Part shown: positions 37,806 through 50,200 of the stretch, piece by piece
Layout of the letters: every line of letters begins with the position of its first letter
How positions within the stretch are numbered: the stretch's first letter is position 1
Assembly (NCBI GenBank): GCA_913020715.1
Contig: CAJVZH010000010.1
Coordinates: forward strand, 1-64,000
Length of the DNA: 64,000 nucleotides
Reading direction: 5' to 3'
Source of the DNA: an uncultured Gammaproteobacteria bacterium
GTDB lineage: Bacteria > Pseudomonadota > Gammaproteobacteria > PS1 > Pseudothioglobaceae
The notes under the pieces: model-generated
The model's input: the letters and a program-made list of their open reading frames with translations, nothing else
Databases searched by the model: none
Told to the model about the DNA's origin: nothing
Made by a program: the position numbers and the translations under genes

Positions 37806-39917
37806 CTAAATTAGAATAAAAGCAATCCTACGATCGTCCAAACTAACAGAGGCTATCTTTACTTGTACAGTATCACCCAGCCGGAAAACCTTTCCAGTTC
37901 GCTCACCTTTTAGCTGGTGATGAATGTCATCATAAACATAGTAATCGTCTTTTAAGTCACGAAGGGCAATCATACCCTCAACGAAAATATCGGTAAGCTC
38001 GACAAAAAAACCAAACCCGGCAACACCAGAAATAACACCACTGAATTCTTCGCCGACTTTATCGCGCATGTATTCGCATTTAAGCCATTGTTCAACATCA
38101 CGAGTGGCGTCATCTGCCCGTCTCTCGGTCATTGACAGGTGCTCGCCCATCTCGCTCATGCGCTTGGACGGAGATCTTTTTTGTTTTTGCAGAACACGCT
38201 TAATCGCCCTATGCACCAATAGATCTGGATAACGGCGAATCGGTGAAGTGAAGTGCGTGTAGTCATCAAATGCCAAGCCAAAGTGACCTTCGTTAGCAGG
38301 CGTATAAACCGCTTGCTTCATCGTTCTTAACACGACTGTTTTGATGATATTTTCGTCCTCTCTGCCTTGAGCGGCTTTGAGAACTTTGGCAAAATCGCGA
38401 GATTCTGGCCCCATGCCACCCTCTAAACTTAAGCCTACAGCTGACAAAAATTGACGAGTAACCTCGACTTTCTCAGCGGTTGGCTTCGGGTGAATACGGT
38501 AAAGAAAATCTTCATCGTGTTTTTGCAAAAACTTAGCGGTAGCTTGGTTGGCCATTAGCATGCACTCTTCAATAAGCTTGTGTGCGTCGTTTCTTGAGCG
38601 GGCAATAATGTTTTCAATCTTACCGCTGTCGTTAAACAGTATTTGACTTTCAATGCGATCAAAATCCATGACACCACGTTTTTGACGTGAAATCCTCAAG
38701 GTCTTATAAAGACCATATAACGATTCAATGTTGTCAATAACACCGGCGTACTCTTTTCTTAGATCGCTGGAGTTTTTTGTCAGAATATCGTTGACTTTGG
38801 TGTACGTAAGACGTGCATGTGAGAGCATTACCGCAGGATAAAACTGGTAATCGAGCAATTCACCCAATGAATCCATATTCATCTCACAAATCATACAAAG
38901 TCGCTCTACCTCTGGATTAAGAGAGCACAGCCCATTGGAAATCGCCTCTGGCAACATCGGCACAACACGGTGAGGGAAGTACACAGAATTACCACGCTCA
39001 ATAGCGTCGACATCTAGCGCAGAGCCTTCAGGAATGTAATGAGAAACATCGGCAATAGCCACATAAAGTTTCCAGCCGCGGTCATTCGGTTCTGCGAAAA
39101 CGGCATCATCAAAATCCCTCGAATCTTCGCCGTCAATAGTGATTAATGGAATGTGAGTCACGTCAACGCGACCTTTTCTGTCTTTAGCTAGGACTTTATT
39201 TGGCAGCTTGCCAGCCTCATTCATAGCTGCCTCACTGAAGTCATTTGGTATTTGATGACGATAAAGCGCCGAATCAACCTCCACTCCTTCGTCTAAAAAA
39301 CCACCAAGTATCTCAATTACTTTACCTGTAGCTTCAGATTCGAGTGTCGGTGAAGTGAGAATCTCTACAATGACCACTTGGTTATCTTCACAACCTTCAA
39401 TCATCTCAGTAATTTTGATGTTGTGCTTGATGCGTTTGTCGTCAACCACTACATAAGGTTTTCTCGCATCAGTGTGCAGTCTACCCACCAAAGTCTTTAC
39501 CGATTCAATCACCTCAACCACTTCTGCGTCTAGGCGCTTATTCAATAGTCGAACTTTAACTTTGTCGCCATGAAAAACCAGTTGCATTTGTTTATGCGAG
39601 AGCCTTAAGTCCTTTCCGCCCTTATCAAGTGCAACAAAACCAAAGCCTTTTGGGTTGGCAATGATGGTGCCTTTGAGTAGTCCACGATTAGAAAAAGGTC
39701 GATAAACACCCTGCTTATTACAGCTGAGCTGCTTATCACGAACCATCGCTTTAAGGCGCCTGGCGAAAGGTTTTTTCTGCGAGTCTTCCAGCTCAAGCAA
39801 ATCAAACAGCTGATGTTTGCTGTACGGTTTAGCTTGAATAAAACTTAGGATATGCTCACGAGACGGAATAGGACTTTCGTACTTTTCCGCCTCACGATGG
39901 TAATGAGGGTCAGACAT
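37806..39917 (-). CDS. rnr: Ribonuclease R
   Basis: The 703-residue exoribonuclease has an N-terminal helix-turn-helix part, two cold-shock domains, the RNB catalytic domain with TIDGEDSRDFDDAVFA, and an S1 domain that ends at the C-terminus. E. coli RNase R has 813 residues; the lysine-rich tail after S1 is absent here. It degrades structured RNA and matures rRNA. It follows purA by 26 bases, as the last gene of the hflKC-hisZ-purA-rnr run. Its usual partner rlmB is not next to it but at 47634. Confidence 0.96.
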   Translation of the reverse strand: MSDPHYHREAEKYESPIPSREHILSFIQAKPYSKHQLFDLLELEDSQKKPFARRLKAMVRDKQLSCNKQGVYRPFSNRGLLKGTIIANPKGFGFVALDKGGKDLRLSHKQMQLVFHGDKVKVRLLNKRLDAEVVEVIESVKTLVGRLHTDARKPYVVVDDKRIKHNIKITEMIEGCEDNQVVIVEILTSPTLESEATGKVIEILGGFLDEGVEVDSALYRHQIPNDFSEAAMNEAGKLPNKVLAKDRKGRVDVTHIPLITIDGEDSRDFDDAVFAEPNDRGWKLYVAIADVSHYIPEGSALDVDAIERGNSVYFPHRVVPMLPEAISNGLCSLNPEVERLCMICEMNMDSLGELLDYQFYPAVMLSHARLTYTKVNDILTKNSSDLRKEYAGVIDNIESLYGLYKTLRISRQKRGVMDFDRIESQILFNDSGKIENIIARSRNDAHKLIEECMLMANQATAKFLQKHDEDFLYRIHPKPTAEKVEVTRQFLSAVGLSLEGGMGPESRDFAKVLKAAQGREDENIIKTVVLRTMKQAVYTPANEGHFGLAFDDYTHFTSPIRRYPDLLVHRAIKRVLQKQKRSPSKRMSEMGEHLSMTERRADDATRDVEQWLKCEYMRDKVGEEFSGVISGVAGFGFFVELTDIFVEGMIALRDLKDDYYVYDDIHHQLKGERTGKVFRLGDTVQVKIASVSLDDRRIAFILI

Positions 39918-39943
39918 GTTGCTTTACAGTATAGTCCTTATGA

Positions 39944-42389
<2,446 letters not shown>

Positions 42390-42398
42390 TATTAACCC

Positions 42399-43268
42399 TT
42401 AATCAAAACTTGGGCTAAAGTGACGGAAGAATTCACTGTCAGGGCTCAACACCAAGATATCACCGGATTGGCCAAACGATTTCCTGTAAGACTCCAAAGA
42501 ACGATAGAAAGAATAAAATCCAGCGTCTTGATTGTAAGCCTCGGCATAATTACTGGCCGACTCCGCATCACCTTCGCCTCGAACTTTCTCAGAATCTCTG
42601 TAAGCATTCGCCAAAATAATAGTACGCTCTTTTTCTGCAAAAGCTTGAATCTTCTCAGCCTCCTCAGAACCTTCCGAGCGAAGCTTATTAGCCAAACCTT
42701 TACGCTCTGTTTCCATTCTTAAGTAAACTGAATTACGCACTTCTGGAGAGAGCTCAATTCGCTTAATTCGAACGTCGACAACTTCGATACCGTATTCGCT
42801 CTCAGCAATCGACTTCAATTTAGATTTTACATTGGCCATAATCGCTTCACGTTGATCAGAAACAACCTCTCTGATCGTACGCTTAGAGAATTCACTTCTA
42901 AGGGCGTCTTGATTGTTTTGCGCTAATCTAAGGTTGGCAGATGCCATGGTGCCACCTGTCGAAATGTAGAACTTCCAAACGTCAACAATGCGCCACTTTA
43001 CATAAGAATCCACAATAACATTTTTCTTCTCAACCGTTAGGAACGACTCTGATGCAGAATCTAGCGTTTGAATGCGTTGATCAAAGAAAACCACGTTATT
43101 GACAAACGGTGTTTTAAATTTCAAACCAGGCTCATCTTCAATAGACACAACTTCACCCAATCGAAGCTTAATCGCCACTTGGGTTTCGTTAACGGTATAA
43201 AGCGCAGAGCTAGCGAGGATTGCAAGAATTGGAATAAGAACAATCGATATAATGCTAATTTTTTTCAT
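42399..43268 (-). CDS. hflC: Protease modulator HflC
   Basis: This 289-residue SPFH/prohibitin protein has one N-terminal membrane segment (about 5-23), the SPFH domain and a helical ERKGLANKLRSEGSEEAEK tail. With HflK it forms a periplasmic cage around FtsH. Its ATG overlaps the hflK stop (TAATG). It is 9 bases before hisZ. Confidence 0.95.
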   Translation of the reverse strand: MKKISIISIVLIPILAILASSALYTVNETQVAIKLRLGEVVSIEDEPGLKFKTPFVNNVVFFDQRIQTLDSASESFLTVEKKNVIVDSYVKWRIVDVWKFYISTGGTMASANLRLAQNNQDALRSEFSKRTIREVVSDQREAIMANVKSKLKSIAESEYGIEVVDVRIKRIELSPEVRNSVYLRMETERKGLANKLRSEGSEEAEKIQAFAEKERTIILANAYRDSEKVRGEGDAESASNYAEAYNQDAGFYSFYRSLESYRKSFGQSGDILVLSPDSEFFRHFSPSFD

Positions 43269-44425
43269 TATCTTACCTCCCTAGAGCGTAATATGCTGGT
43301 GCCACTACTCGACTGAGATGACTGAGACTGGGAAGAAGACTGCCCAGACGATGTGGTTGCTGTTCTAGATGAATTGACCAACTGATCGATAGGTAAATAC
43401 ATTAATGAATTTGCATTACCATCAACAACAACTTTATTTGTCGTACCAAGCACTTCTTCTAATGTCTCTCTATAGAGTCTTTCTCTAGTAACTTCTGGCG
43501 CTTTTAAGTATTCTGCCAAAATTTGCTTGAAACGGTCGGACTCACCTTCAGACTTAGAGGTTACTTGTGAACGGTAAGCCTCTGCTTCCGCCATTATTCT
43601 TTGGCTTGCACCACGTGCTTTCGGCAAAATATCGTTCTTGTAAGCGGTGGCTTCATTAATATATCTTTGCTGATCTTCACGCGCCTTAACAACGTCATCA
43701 AAAGAGTCTTTCACTTGAATCGGTGGCTGGGCATCCTGCATCGTTACCGCAGTAATAACAAGGCCTGTTTTATATTCGTTAAGTAGCACTTGTGCACCAC
43801 TTTTAACGTCTTGAGCAACTTGCTCACGACCCGTGGTTAGTATGAAGTCCATCGTATTGTCACCAACCACTTGCCTAATAACACTTTGAACAACGTGGCT
43901 CAACGTCAATTCTGGTTGAAGAACGTTAAATAAATAGGCTTGTGCATCAACAATTTTGTATTGCACCGCAAGGTTAACATCAACCATATTCTCATCTTTA
44001 GTTAACATTAAAGATTCTGAACTGACGTTACCGCCATAGCTAGAGTTTTGGACATTTCTAAATCCAATTTCCGCTGCACGAATCTGCTCTACATTAACTT
44101 TATATTCTTGTTCGATTGGATAAGGAAGGCGCCAATGAGGGCCTTGAGTAGTAATCTCTTGAAACGCGCCAAAACGCAATACCACGCCACGCTCTGCAGG
44201 ATCGACAATATAGATACCTGACAAAAGCCAAACTAAAACAGCAAGAATGATTAAGTATTTAGCGCCGCCTTTGGCAGATTTCCCTGCATTGGTTGAGCCA
44301 GAGGAGTTGCTCGAAGAGTTACCACCAAACGCTGAATTAAACTTGTTTTTAAAGTCTTTGATAACTTCGTCTAATTCGGGTGGTGTTTGATTGTTATTTC
44401 CCCAAGGATTTTGGTTGTTTGCCAT
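43268..44425 (-). CDS. hflK: FtsH protease activity modulator HflK
   Basis: The 385-residue protein starts MANNQNPWGNNNQTPPELDEV, the usual Gly/Asn/Pro-rich HflK start. One membrane segment (about 65-85) is followed by the SPFH domain (YIVDPAERGVVLRFG) and a Ser/Gln-rich C-terminal tail. It pairs with HflC to control FtsH at the inner membrane. The ATG at 44425 fits; 13 upstream codons do not. It is divergent from lptD, with about 125 bases between. Confidence 0.95.
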   Translation of the reverse strand: MANNQNPWGNNNQTPPELDEVIKDFKNKFNSAFGGNSSSNSSGSTNAGKSAKGGAKYLIILAVLVWLLSGIYIVDPAERGVVLRFGAFQEITTQGPHWRLPYPIEQEYKVNVEQIRAAEIGFRNVQNSSYGGNVSSESLMLTKDENMVDVNLAVQYKIVDAQAYLFNVLQPELTLSHVVQSVIRQVVGDNTMDFILTTGREQVAQDVKSGAQVLLNEYKTGLVITAVTMQDAQPPIQVKDSFDDVVKAREDQQRYINEATAYKNDILPKARGASQRIMAEAEAYRSQVTSKSEGESDRFKQILAEYLKAPEVTRERLYRETLEEVLGTTNKVVVDGNANSLMYLPIDQLVNSSRTATTSSGQSSSQSQSSQSSSGTSILRSREVR

Positions 44426-44551
44426 GGACGTTCCAGATAATAAAACAGAGGATATTTTACCCAATTAATACCAATGCAAATACTGATTATAAGCTTTAAC
44501 CCCAAGAAATAAAGTGATAAAATAGTCGCATTTGAATTTTCCGAAGACAAT

Positions 44552-46750
44552 ATGAAAAATCTGCTGATTTTTTCGACACTTGCCTTAGCCACCTCATTAG
44601 TTCACGCCCAGGGTGTGAATTTAAGCTGCTCTCAAGCACAAACCCTATTCCCTCTAGAAGCTTTTACTACCGATGCCGATGAATTAGACATCGAAGCGGA
44701 TCAAAGTGAAATAAACGGCAAAGATAATTACCATTTTAGTGGTAACGCCCTTCTTAGATCAAGTGAGTACTTTTTGGCTGCCGACGACATCGGTATATCA
44801 AAATCCGACCAATCTGCAAGCGCAACTGGCAACGTCCAGTTTCAAGATTCGACTTTTCAAATAACCAGTGATGCGGTAAGCGCCAAAAAGCAAGGCGACA
44901 CCATGATAGCGTCAGTTGGCAGCGCTCGCTATCTACATTTAGAATCCAATGCTAACGGCTCTGCCGCAAGCATTGAAAAAACTGCTGGCGGCGTTAACTT
45001 TACCGACGCAACCTTTACTCTTTGCCCTCTTGGCAACTCTGACTGGCTAATTAAGGCTGATAATATTTCAATCAACGCAGAAGAAAACCTTGGTGTTGCA
45101 GACAGCACGGTTATTGAGTTTTTAGGTGCTCCTGTATTCTACCTGCCACAATACCGATGGGTATTGGAAGGGCGAGGCAGCGGCTTCTTAGCGCCAACTG
45201 TAGACACTTACACAGAATCCAGTAACCAGAAATCAGGCATTCAGATTAGAATTCCTTATTACTTTAATTTAGCTAGCGACCGTGACCTGTTATTAGCATT
45301 TAATCAACTCTCCACTCGTGGCAGTGTTATTGAAGGTCAATACCGTCAATTAATGTACGGCAACGATGGCGAAAGCAATGGCTCACTCAGCGTTGAAAGT
45401 CAATACCTTTTTGACGATTATGTCACCAACCAAGTGCGTTGGTTACTAAATTCTGTGCTAGATATCAACCTTAATGACGAAACTTCATTAGACATTCAAA
45501 CAGCGCGTGTCTCTGATGGTAATTACTATAAAGACATTTACCAAGACGCCGATGTTGGCAACACACTTACTTCTTACCTCAGCTTAAACTTTGAAGACGA
45601 AGAGAGTGGGCTTAAAGCCAATCTTTATGGCGAATCCAAGCAAGCACTTAATGGCAGTGCCAACCAATACAGCAAATCGTTTGAGGTTAGCGCTAAAAAA
45701 TCACTGGAAACGCGTCTAACACCTCTTGACGTATCCGTTGTTGCCACAAGCTTTGGTCATAAAGATGCTGGCAAAACAACCGGCACAAGAATGCACGGTG
45801 AACTTTCAACAGATAGAGTCTACGAGTTAAACTCAGGCACAATGACAACCAACGCATTTCTTTCGACTAGTAGTTATCTAATTGATGGAGCCACCAATCA
45901 ATCAAGAATTATTGGTGGCTTTGGAATTGATGCAAACTTCCCTTCACAAGGGCAAGCAACCTTGTTTGGCAGCAACACAAACACAACGCTTACGCCTAGA
46001 ATCGCCTACCACTTTACTCCGAAAGCAGCACAAGGCGACATACCGATATTTGACACTACTGACAAATCTGACAGCCTATTGACATATGACACACTATTCT
46101 CTGGCCAGAGATACTTGGGTCTTGACAGAGTTGCTAACGCAAATGACATTACCATTGGACTGGAATCAAACTACCTTGATCCTGAATCTGGTAATAGCCT
46201 GTTAAATGTTAAAGTCGCTCAAAAATACTATATTAGCGACCAAGTGGTAAGTGACACTGCTGGTGTAGATTATGAAACGAGAAAACATTTTTCTGATATT
46301 GCCGCTTCCTTCGATTTATCACTGAACGAATTAAGCTTCAGTAGCGCTATACAATTCGACCCATCGACAACCTCTATCGATAATCGAAAAACTTCTTTGA
46401 GCTATAAGACCAACTCAAGAAACTTTGTCTCTCTTGCTCATGCCAATAACACCACTAATGAAACGATAGAGCTTTATGGCGCCTACCCTGTCAATGCCTC
46501 TATTCATTTATTTGGTGGCTTAAAGCGATCGCTAACCACAGGCATCACTGAAAAAGAAACCTCAGGCTTTGCTTACGAATCGTGCTGCTGGGCTGTTCGT
46601 GTAGCCCACTTCAAAGAAGCCGTTAACGGCGTGCATGATAACAGCACCAACCTTGAATTGGTCTTTAAAGGTCTTGGCTCAAGCTCTTCCGACATGCAAA
46701 TACGCTTAGAGAAAAACATACCTTACTATCGAGCAGACCTCACTCGATGA
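44552..46750 (+). CDS. lptD: LPS assembly outer-membrane protein LptD
   Basis: This 732-residue protein has a signal peptide (cut after VHA, residue 19), a periplasmic LptA-like jellyroll (about 40-165; YHFSGNALLRSS..., DSTFQITSDAV), and a C-terminal beta barrel. The four cysteines used for disulfides are at 26, 158, 678 and 679 (the CC pair in ESCCWAVRVA), as in E. coli LptD. It inserts LPS into the outer leaflet with LptE. A TGATAAAAT extended -10 element lies about 40 bases upstream. It overlaps surA (ATGA). Confidence 0.96.
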   Translation: MKNLLIFSTLALATSLVHAQGVNLSCSQAQTLFPLEAFTTDADELDIEADQSEINGKDNYHFSGNALLRSSEYFLAADDIGISKSDQSASATGNVQFQDSTFQITSDAVSAKKQGDTMIASVGSARYLHLESNANGSAASIEKTAGGVNFTDATFTLCPLGNSDWLIKADNISINAEENLGVADSTVIEFLGAPVFYLPQYRWVLEGRGSGFLAPTVDTYTESSNQKSGIQIRIPYYFNLASDRDLLLAFNQLSTRGSVIEGQYRQLMYGNDGESNGSLSVESQYLFDDYVTNQVRWLLNSVLDINLNDETSLDIQTARVSDGNYYKDIYQDADVGNTLTSYLSLNFEDEESGLKANLYGESKQALNGSANQYSKSFEVSAKKSLETRLTPLDVSVVATSFGHKDAGKTTGTRMHGELSTDRVYELNSGTMTTNAFLSTSSYLIDGATNQSRIIGGFGIDANFPSQGQATLFGSNTNTTLTPRIAYHFTPKAAQGDIPIFDTTDKSDSLLTYDTLFSGQRYLGLDRVANANDITIGLESNYLDPESGNSLLNVKVAQKYYISDQVVSDTAGVDYETRKHFSDIAASFDLSLNELSFSSAIQFDPSTTSIDNRKTSLSYKTNSRNFVSLAHANNTTNETIELYGAYPVNASIHLFGGLKRSLTTGITEKETSGFAYESCCWAVRVAHFKEAVNGVHDNSTNLELVFKGLGSSSSDMQIRLEKNIPYYRADLTR

Positions 46751-47616
46751 GAAAACTCATAGCACTGTTGTTGTGCGCACAGTTTGGATATGTCTTTGCA
46801 GCTAACAGCATACTTGCCCTAGTTAATGACAACATCATTACTATGGCGTCTGTCGAGCAGCAATTGAGTACAGTTGGCTCGTTTGATGAAAAGATGGCTG
46901 TCATTGATCAGCAGATTGACAACCTTTTAATCCAGGAGCAAATAACCGAACTAGGTATTGTGCCTGCACAGCAGTCGATTGACACAGCAGTTGCGCAAAT
47001 AGCGCAAAACAACAATATGACCAATGAGCAACTTAGAGCTCACCCCCAATTCCCTATATTTCTTCAGCAAATTATCGACCAACTTGCCGTTAGTACGTTG
47101 CAGCAAAGTGTCATTCAAGGAATGACAATCAACTTGACCGACGAAGAAATTAAAACGAATTGCCAAAATAATGCAAGCAAAAACAGTGTTAGACAAATCA
47201 GAGTGGCACAAATAATCGTTGCTGAGGTTGATGGCGCCGACGATCAAGAGACCGCTGTTAGAGAACTTCTCAACAAGCTTGCAAAACACGTTGAAAAAGG
47301 CGCTTCATTTTACGACTTTGCAAAACTGCACTCACAAGATCCCTCGTATGCGCAAGGTGGCTTGTCTGATTGGATCAACATAGAAGGTGAGAATCTTGCT
47401 TTTTTTGACACCCTTAAAGAAGGTGAAGTGTCTGAAATCTATAATTCAGATTCTGGCTGGGCAATAGCAATTAAAGCCGATGAGCGCTACATTGACTCTA
47501 ATCTCGAAGCTTGCAAGCAACAAATCATCAATCAAAAGGCGACTCAATACTACCTTAACTGGGTCAAAGAGCTAAGAAATTCGGCTTATATCGAAATATA
47601 CTCAGACAAGCTCTAA
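46747..47616 (+). CDS. surA: SurA-type periplasmic chaperone with one PPIase domain
   Basis: The 289-residue protein has a signal peptide (cut near residue 18, VFA), a SurA N-terminal domain (ILALVNDNIITMASVEQQL), one parvulin domain (about 152-250; VAQIIVAEV, FAKLHSQDPSYAQGGLSDWI) and a short C-terminal strand. E. coli SurA has 428 residues and two parvulin domains, so one is missing here. The position directly after lptD with an ATGA overlap supports the SurA role of carrying outer-membrane proteins, LptD being a key client. Confidence 0.87.
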   Translation: MRKLIALLLCAQFGYVFAANSILALVNDNIITMASVEQQLSTVGSFDEKMAVIDQQIDNLLIQEQITELGIVPAQQSIDTAVAQIAQNNNMTNEQLRAHPQFPIFLQQIIDQLAVSTLQQSVIQGMTINLTDEEIKTNCQNNASKNSVRQIRVAQIIVAEVDGADDQETAVRELLNKLAKHVEKGASFYDFAKLHSQDPSYAQGGLSDWINIEGENLAFFDTLKEGEVSEIYNSDSGWAIAIKADERYIDSNLEACKQQIINQKATQYYLNWVKELRNSAYIEIYSDKL

Positions 47617-47633
47617 CCTGCAACAACTCAACA

Positions 47634-48377
47634 ATGTCAAAAACGATACAAATATACGGCTTCCACGGTGTTGAAGCGCAGCTTAATGCCAACCCTGAGT
47701 GTGTTTTAAAAGTAACCCTTCAAACCGGCAGAGAGGATCGTCGAATCTCTGAAGTTGTCTCGCAACTTGACGACCATCAAATCAACTATTCTTACACCGA
47801 CAAAAGTAAGCTGGATCGCCTGACAAAAGGCGAGGTACATCAAGGCATTATTGCTGACATCGTCTTGCCACCCCTGCCCGGTCATGACGCACTAATCAAA
47901 TTCGTTGAAAGCTTAGATGCTAGCCCGCTACTACTGATGCTGGACTCCATCCAGGATCCAAGAAACCTTGGGGCATGCCTACGGAGCGCCAATGCAGCTG
48001 GCGTTGATTGTGTGATTATCAACAAGGACGGTTCGGCACCAATCAATGCCTTGGTGCACAAAACCTCTGCAGGCGCCCTAAATCAATTACAAGTCTTTCA
48101 GGTAACCAATCTAGTGAGAACCATTAAAGCGTTGCAAGACTTGTCATTATGGGTTGTTGGCCTTGATGGTGAGACGAAATCTTCACTCTATCAACTCAAT
48201 CTGGCAGAACCAAGTGTTTTAGTGATGGGCACTGAAGGCAAAGGACTTAGAAAACTGGTGAAAAATACTTGCGACCAATTGGTCAAAATTCCAATGCATG
48301 GCAATGTTGAAAGCCTTAATGTATCTGTAGCGACAGGAATTGCGCTTTTCGAAGCAACAAGACAACGTGAAAGTTAG
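47634..48377 (+). CDS. rlmB: 23S rRNA (guanosine-2251-2'-O)-methyltransferase
   Basis: This 247-residue SPOUT enzyme has an N-terminal substrate-binding domain (IYGFHGVEAQL start) and the SPOUT motifs SIQDPRNLGACLRSA, VMGTEGKGLR and IPMHGNVESLNVSVATGIALFE. It methylates G2251 in the ribosomal P loop. It follows surA by 17 bases. In E. coli rlmB follows rnr; here the two are separated. Confidence 0.93.
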   Translation: MSKTIQIYGFHGVEAQLNANPECVLKVTLQTGREDRRISEVVSQLDDHQINYSYTDKSKLDRLTKGEVHQGIIADIVLPPLPGHDALIKFVESLDASPLLLMLDSIQDPRNLGACLRSANAAGVDCVIINKDGSAPINALVHKTSAGALNQLQVFQVTNLVRTIKALQDLSLWVVGLDGETKSSLYQLNLAEPSVLVMGTEGKGLRKLVKNTCDQLVKIPMHGNVESLNVSVATGIALFEATRQRES

Positions 48378-48390
48378 TCACTCATTGCAA

Positions 48391-48405
48391 AGTTTCTGGT
48401 AAAAT
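48391..48405 (+). promoter_or_regulatory. Possible promoter for yceD-rpmF-plsX-fabH
   Basis: TGGTAAAAT (48397-48405) forms an extended -10 element about 38 bases before the yceD start. No good -35 box is seen. It would allow the yceD operon to be read apart from rlmB. Confidence 0.35.
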
Positions 48406-48442
48406 ATTCACGCTTTAGAAAAACAAATATAAGTGGGCTAGC

Positions 48443-48952
48443 ATGAAGCCGCCAGAACTGCTAAAACTGTTTAACTTTGCAAGGAAAGAATTGATCTTTT
48501 CAGGGGAATACCAAATTAGGGATTTTCCAGAACTTGAAAAGATTGCAAGCAATAAATCAGATAAAGTCAAAGTGGCATTATCCTTTTCATTTGAGAATGA
48601 AAGGACACCTTGTCTTAATGGGGTAATTTCACTGGGCATAGCACTTTCATGTCAGCGCTGCCTTGAAGATATTACTCTAGATTTAAATGTTGAGTTTAAT
48701 TTAGGATTCGTGAAAAACGAAAACCAAGGCTCAGGATTGGATTCACGTTTTGAGTTGTATGTGACTGAGGATGAAGAACTATCAACAATTGCGTTGATTT
48801 CAGACGAAGTTTTATTGGCAATACCAATGGTACCTTTGCACAATTTTGATTGTGCAACTTATAAAGACACAGAACAGGTGGTTGAGCAAAAGAAGAAAAA
48901 TCCTTTTGCAATACTAAAAGATATTCAAATAGCCGATGGGGGCGAGGAGTAA
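48443..48952 (+). CDS. yceD: YceD/DUF177 family protein
   Basis: This 169-residue protein has the paired cysteines of the family, CQRCLEDI near residue 73, and a later FDC near 135. YceD proteins lie next to rpmF in most proteobacteria, and plant relatives are involved in 23S rRNA processing; the molecular role is unclear. The stop codon is 4 bases before the rpmF ATG. Confidence 0.9.
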   Translation: MKPPELLKLFNFARKELIFSGEYQIRDFPELEKIASNKSDKVKVALSFSFENERTPCLNGVISLGIALSCQRCLEDITLDLNVEFNLGFVKNENQGSGLDSRFELYVTEDEELSTIALISDEVLLAIPMVPLHNFDCATYKDTEQVVEQKKKNPFAILKDIQIADGGEE

Positions 48953-48956
48953 GAAA

Positions 48957-49157
48957 ATGGCAGTACAAAAAAGTAGAAAAACACCTTCGAAGAGAGGTAT
49001 GCGTCGTTCACATAATGCACTAAAAAACCCAGCATTATCAGAAGATCAAGAAACTGGTGAAACGCACTTGCGTCATCACATCACTGCTGATGGTTATTAC
49101 CGTGGCAAACAAGTGATCAAATCAGTTGTTGAAGAAATCGAAGAAGTAGAAGCTTAA
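48957..49157 (+). CDS. rpmF: 50S ribosomal protein L32
   Basis: This 66-residue protein begins [20 protein letters not shown], which is the L32 signature. The C-terminal part has [17 protein letters not shown], typical of L32 without the zinc-binding cysteines. A GAGGAG site precedes the ATG. It is somewhat longer than E. coli L32 (57), owing to an acidic tail (EEIEEVEA). The yceD-rpmF-plsX-fabH order is standard. Confidence 0.98.
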   Translation: MAVQKSRKTPSKRGMRRSHNALKNPALSEDQETGETHLRHHITADGYYRGKQVIKSVVEEIEEVEA

Positions 49158-49168
49158 ATAAAGCAACG

Positions 49169-50200
49169 ATGACAACCAAGGTATCAATTGATGCCTCAGG
49201 CGGTGACTTTGGGTTTCCCGTCACCATTGAAGCTGGACTTAATGCACTAGGCTTATATGGCGACCTGTGCCTGAATTTCGTCGGTGACGAATCGGGCATT
49301 CAGCAAGAGCTGGAAAAGCACGTCAAGTACAAGTCACTTTTAAAGCGCATCCACATCACCCATGCCAGTGAAGTTATTGATATGGGTGAACTGCCCTCGC
49401 ACGCTCTGAGACGCAAAAAAGACTCGTCCATGCGAGTGGCCATAAACCTTGTCCACGACAAAACGGTTGACGCCTGTGTAAGCGCTGGCAATACGGGTGC
49501 TTTAATGGCAATATCTCGCTTCGTCCTAAAAACCATTAGCGGTATTGATCGGCCAGCCATTATGGCAAACCTTCCTACCTACACAGGGCATACGCATATG
49601 CTTGACGTAGGTGCTAATATCGACTCAAAACCAGAAACTTTGTTGCAATTTGCAACCATGGGCTCGATTGCAGTGCAACACACTGAAGAAATTTCAAACC
49701 CGACCATTGGCTTGCTTAATGTCGGCGTGGAAGACGTGAAAGGCAATGAAAAGATCCAAGATACAGCCTCACTTCTTAAAAATTCTTCGCTTAATTACGC
49801 GGGCTTTGTTGAAGGTGACGATATCTATAAAGGCACCGTTGATGTCGTTGTATGCGATGGCTTTGAAGGAAATATTGCCTTGAAGGCCAGTGAAGGCGTT
49901 GCCAGCATGATGTCTCACTTTCTCAAGCACTCCTTTAAGAGAAACGCAATAACAAAACTTATTGCACTCATTGCCAGCCCAGTGATGAAAGACTTCAAAT
50001 CACGCGTAGACCCTGGTCAATATAACGGCGCAAGTTTACTAGGACTCAAAGGTGTGGTCATTAAAAGCCATGGCGGTGCAGATGTCGAGTCTTATCTACA
50101 AGCAATTAAGCTGGCCTATTTAGAGGCGCATGCTAAAATTACGGATAAGATTTCAGACCAGTTAACGCGCGAGCTGGAACAACAACAAAAAACCAATTAA
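49169..50200 (+). CDS. plsX: Phosphate acyltransferase PlsX
   Basis: The 343-residue protein starts with VSIDASGGDFG, and has SAGNTGALMA, DVGANIDSKPE and DGFEGNIALKASEG. It makes acyl-phosphate from acyl-ACP for phospholipid synthesis. Its stop overlaps the fabH start (TAATG). Confidence 0.97.
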   Translation: MTTKVSIDASGGDFGFPVTIEAGLNALGLYGDLCLNFVGDESGIQQELEKHVKYKSLLKRIHITHASEVIDMGELPSHALRRKKDSSMRVAINLVHDKTVDACVSAGNTGALMAISRFVLKTISGIDRPAIMANLPTYTGHTHMLDVGANIDSKPETLLQFATMGSIAVQHTEEISNPTIGLLNVGVEDVKGNEKIQDTASLLKNSSLNYAGFVEGDDIYKGTVDVVVCDGFEGNIALKASEGVASMMSHFLKHSFKRNAITKLIALIASPVMKDFKSRVDPGQYNGASLLGLKGVVIKSHGGADVESYLQAIKLAYLEAHAKITDKISDQLTRELEQQQKTN

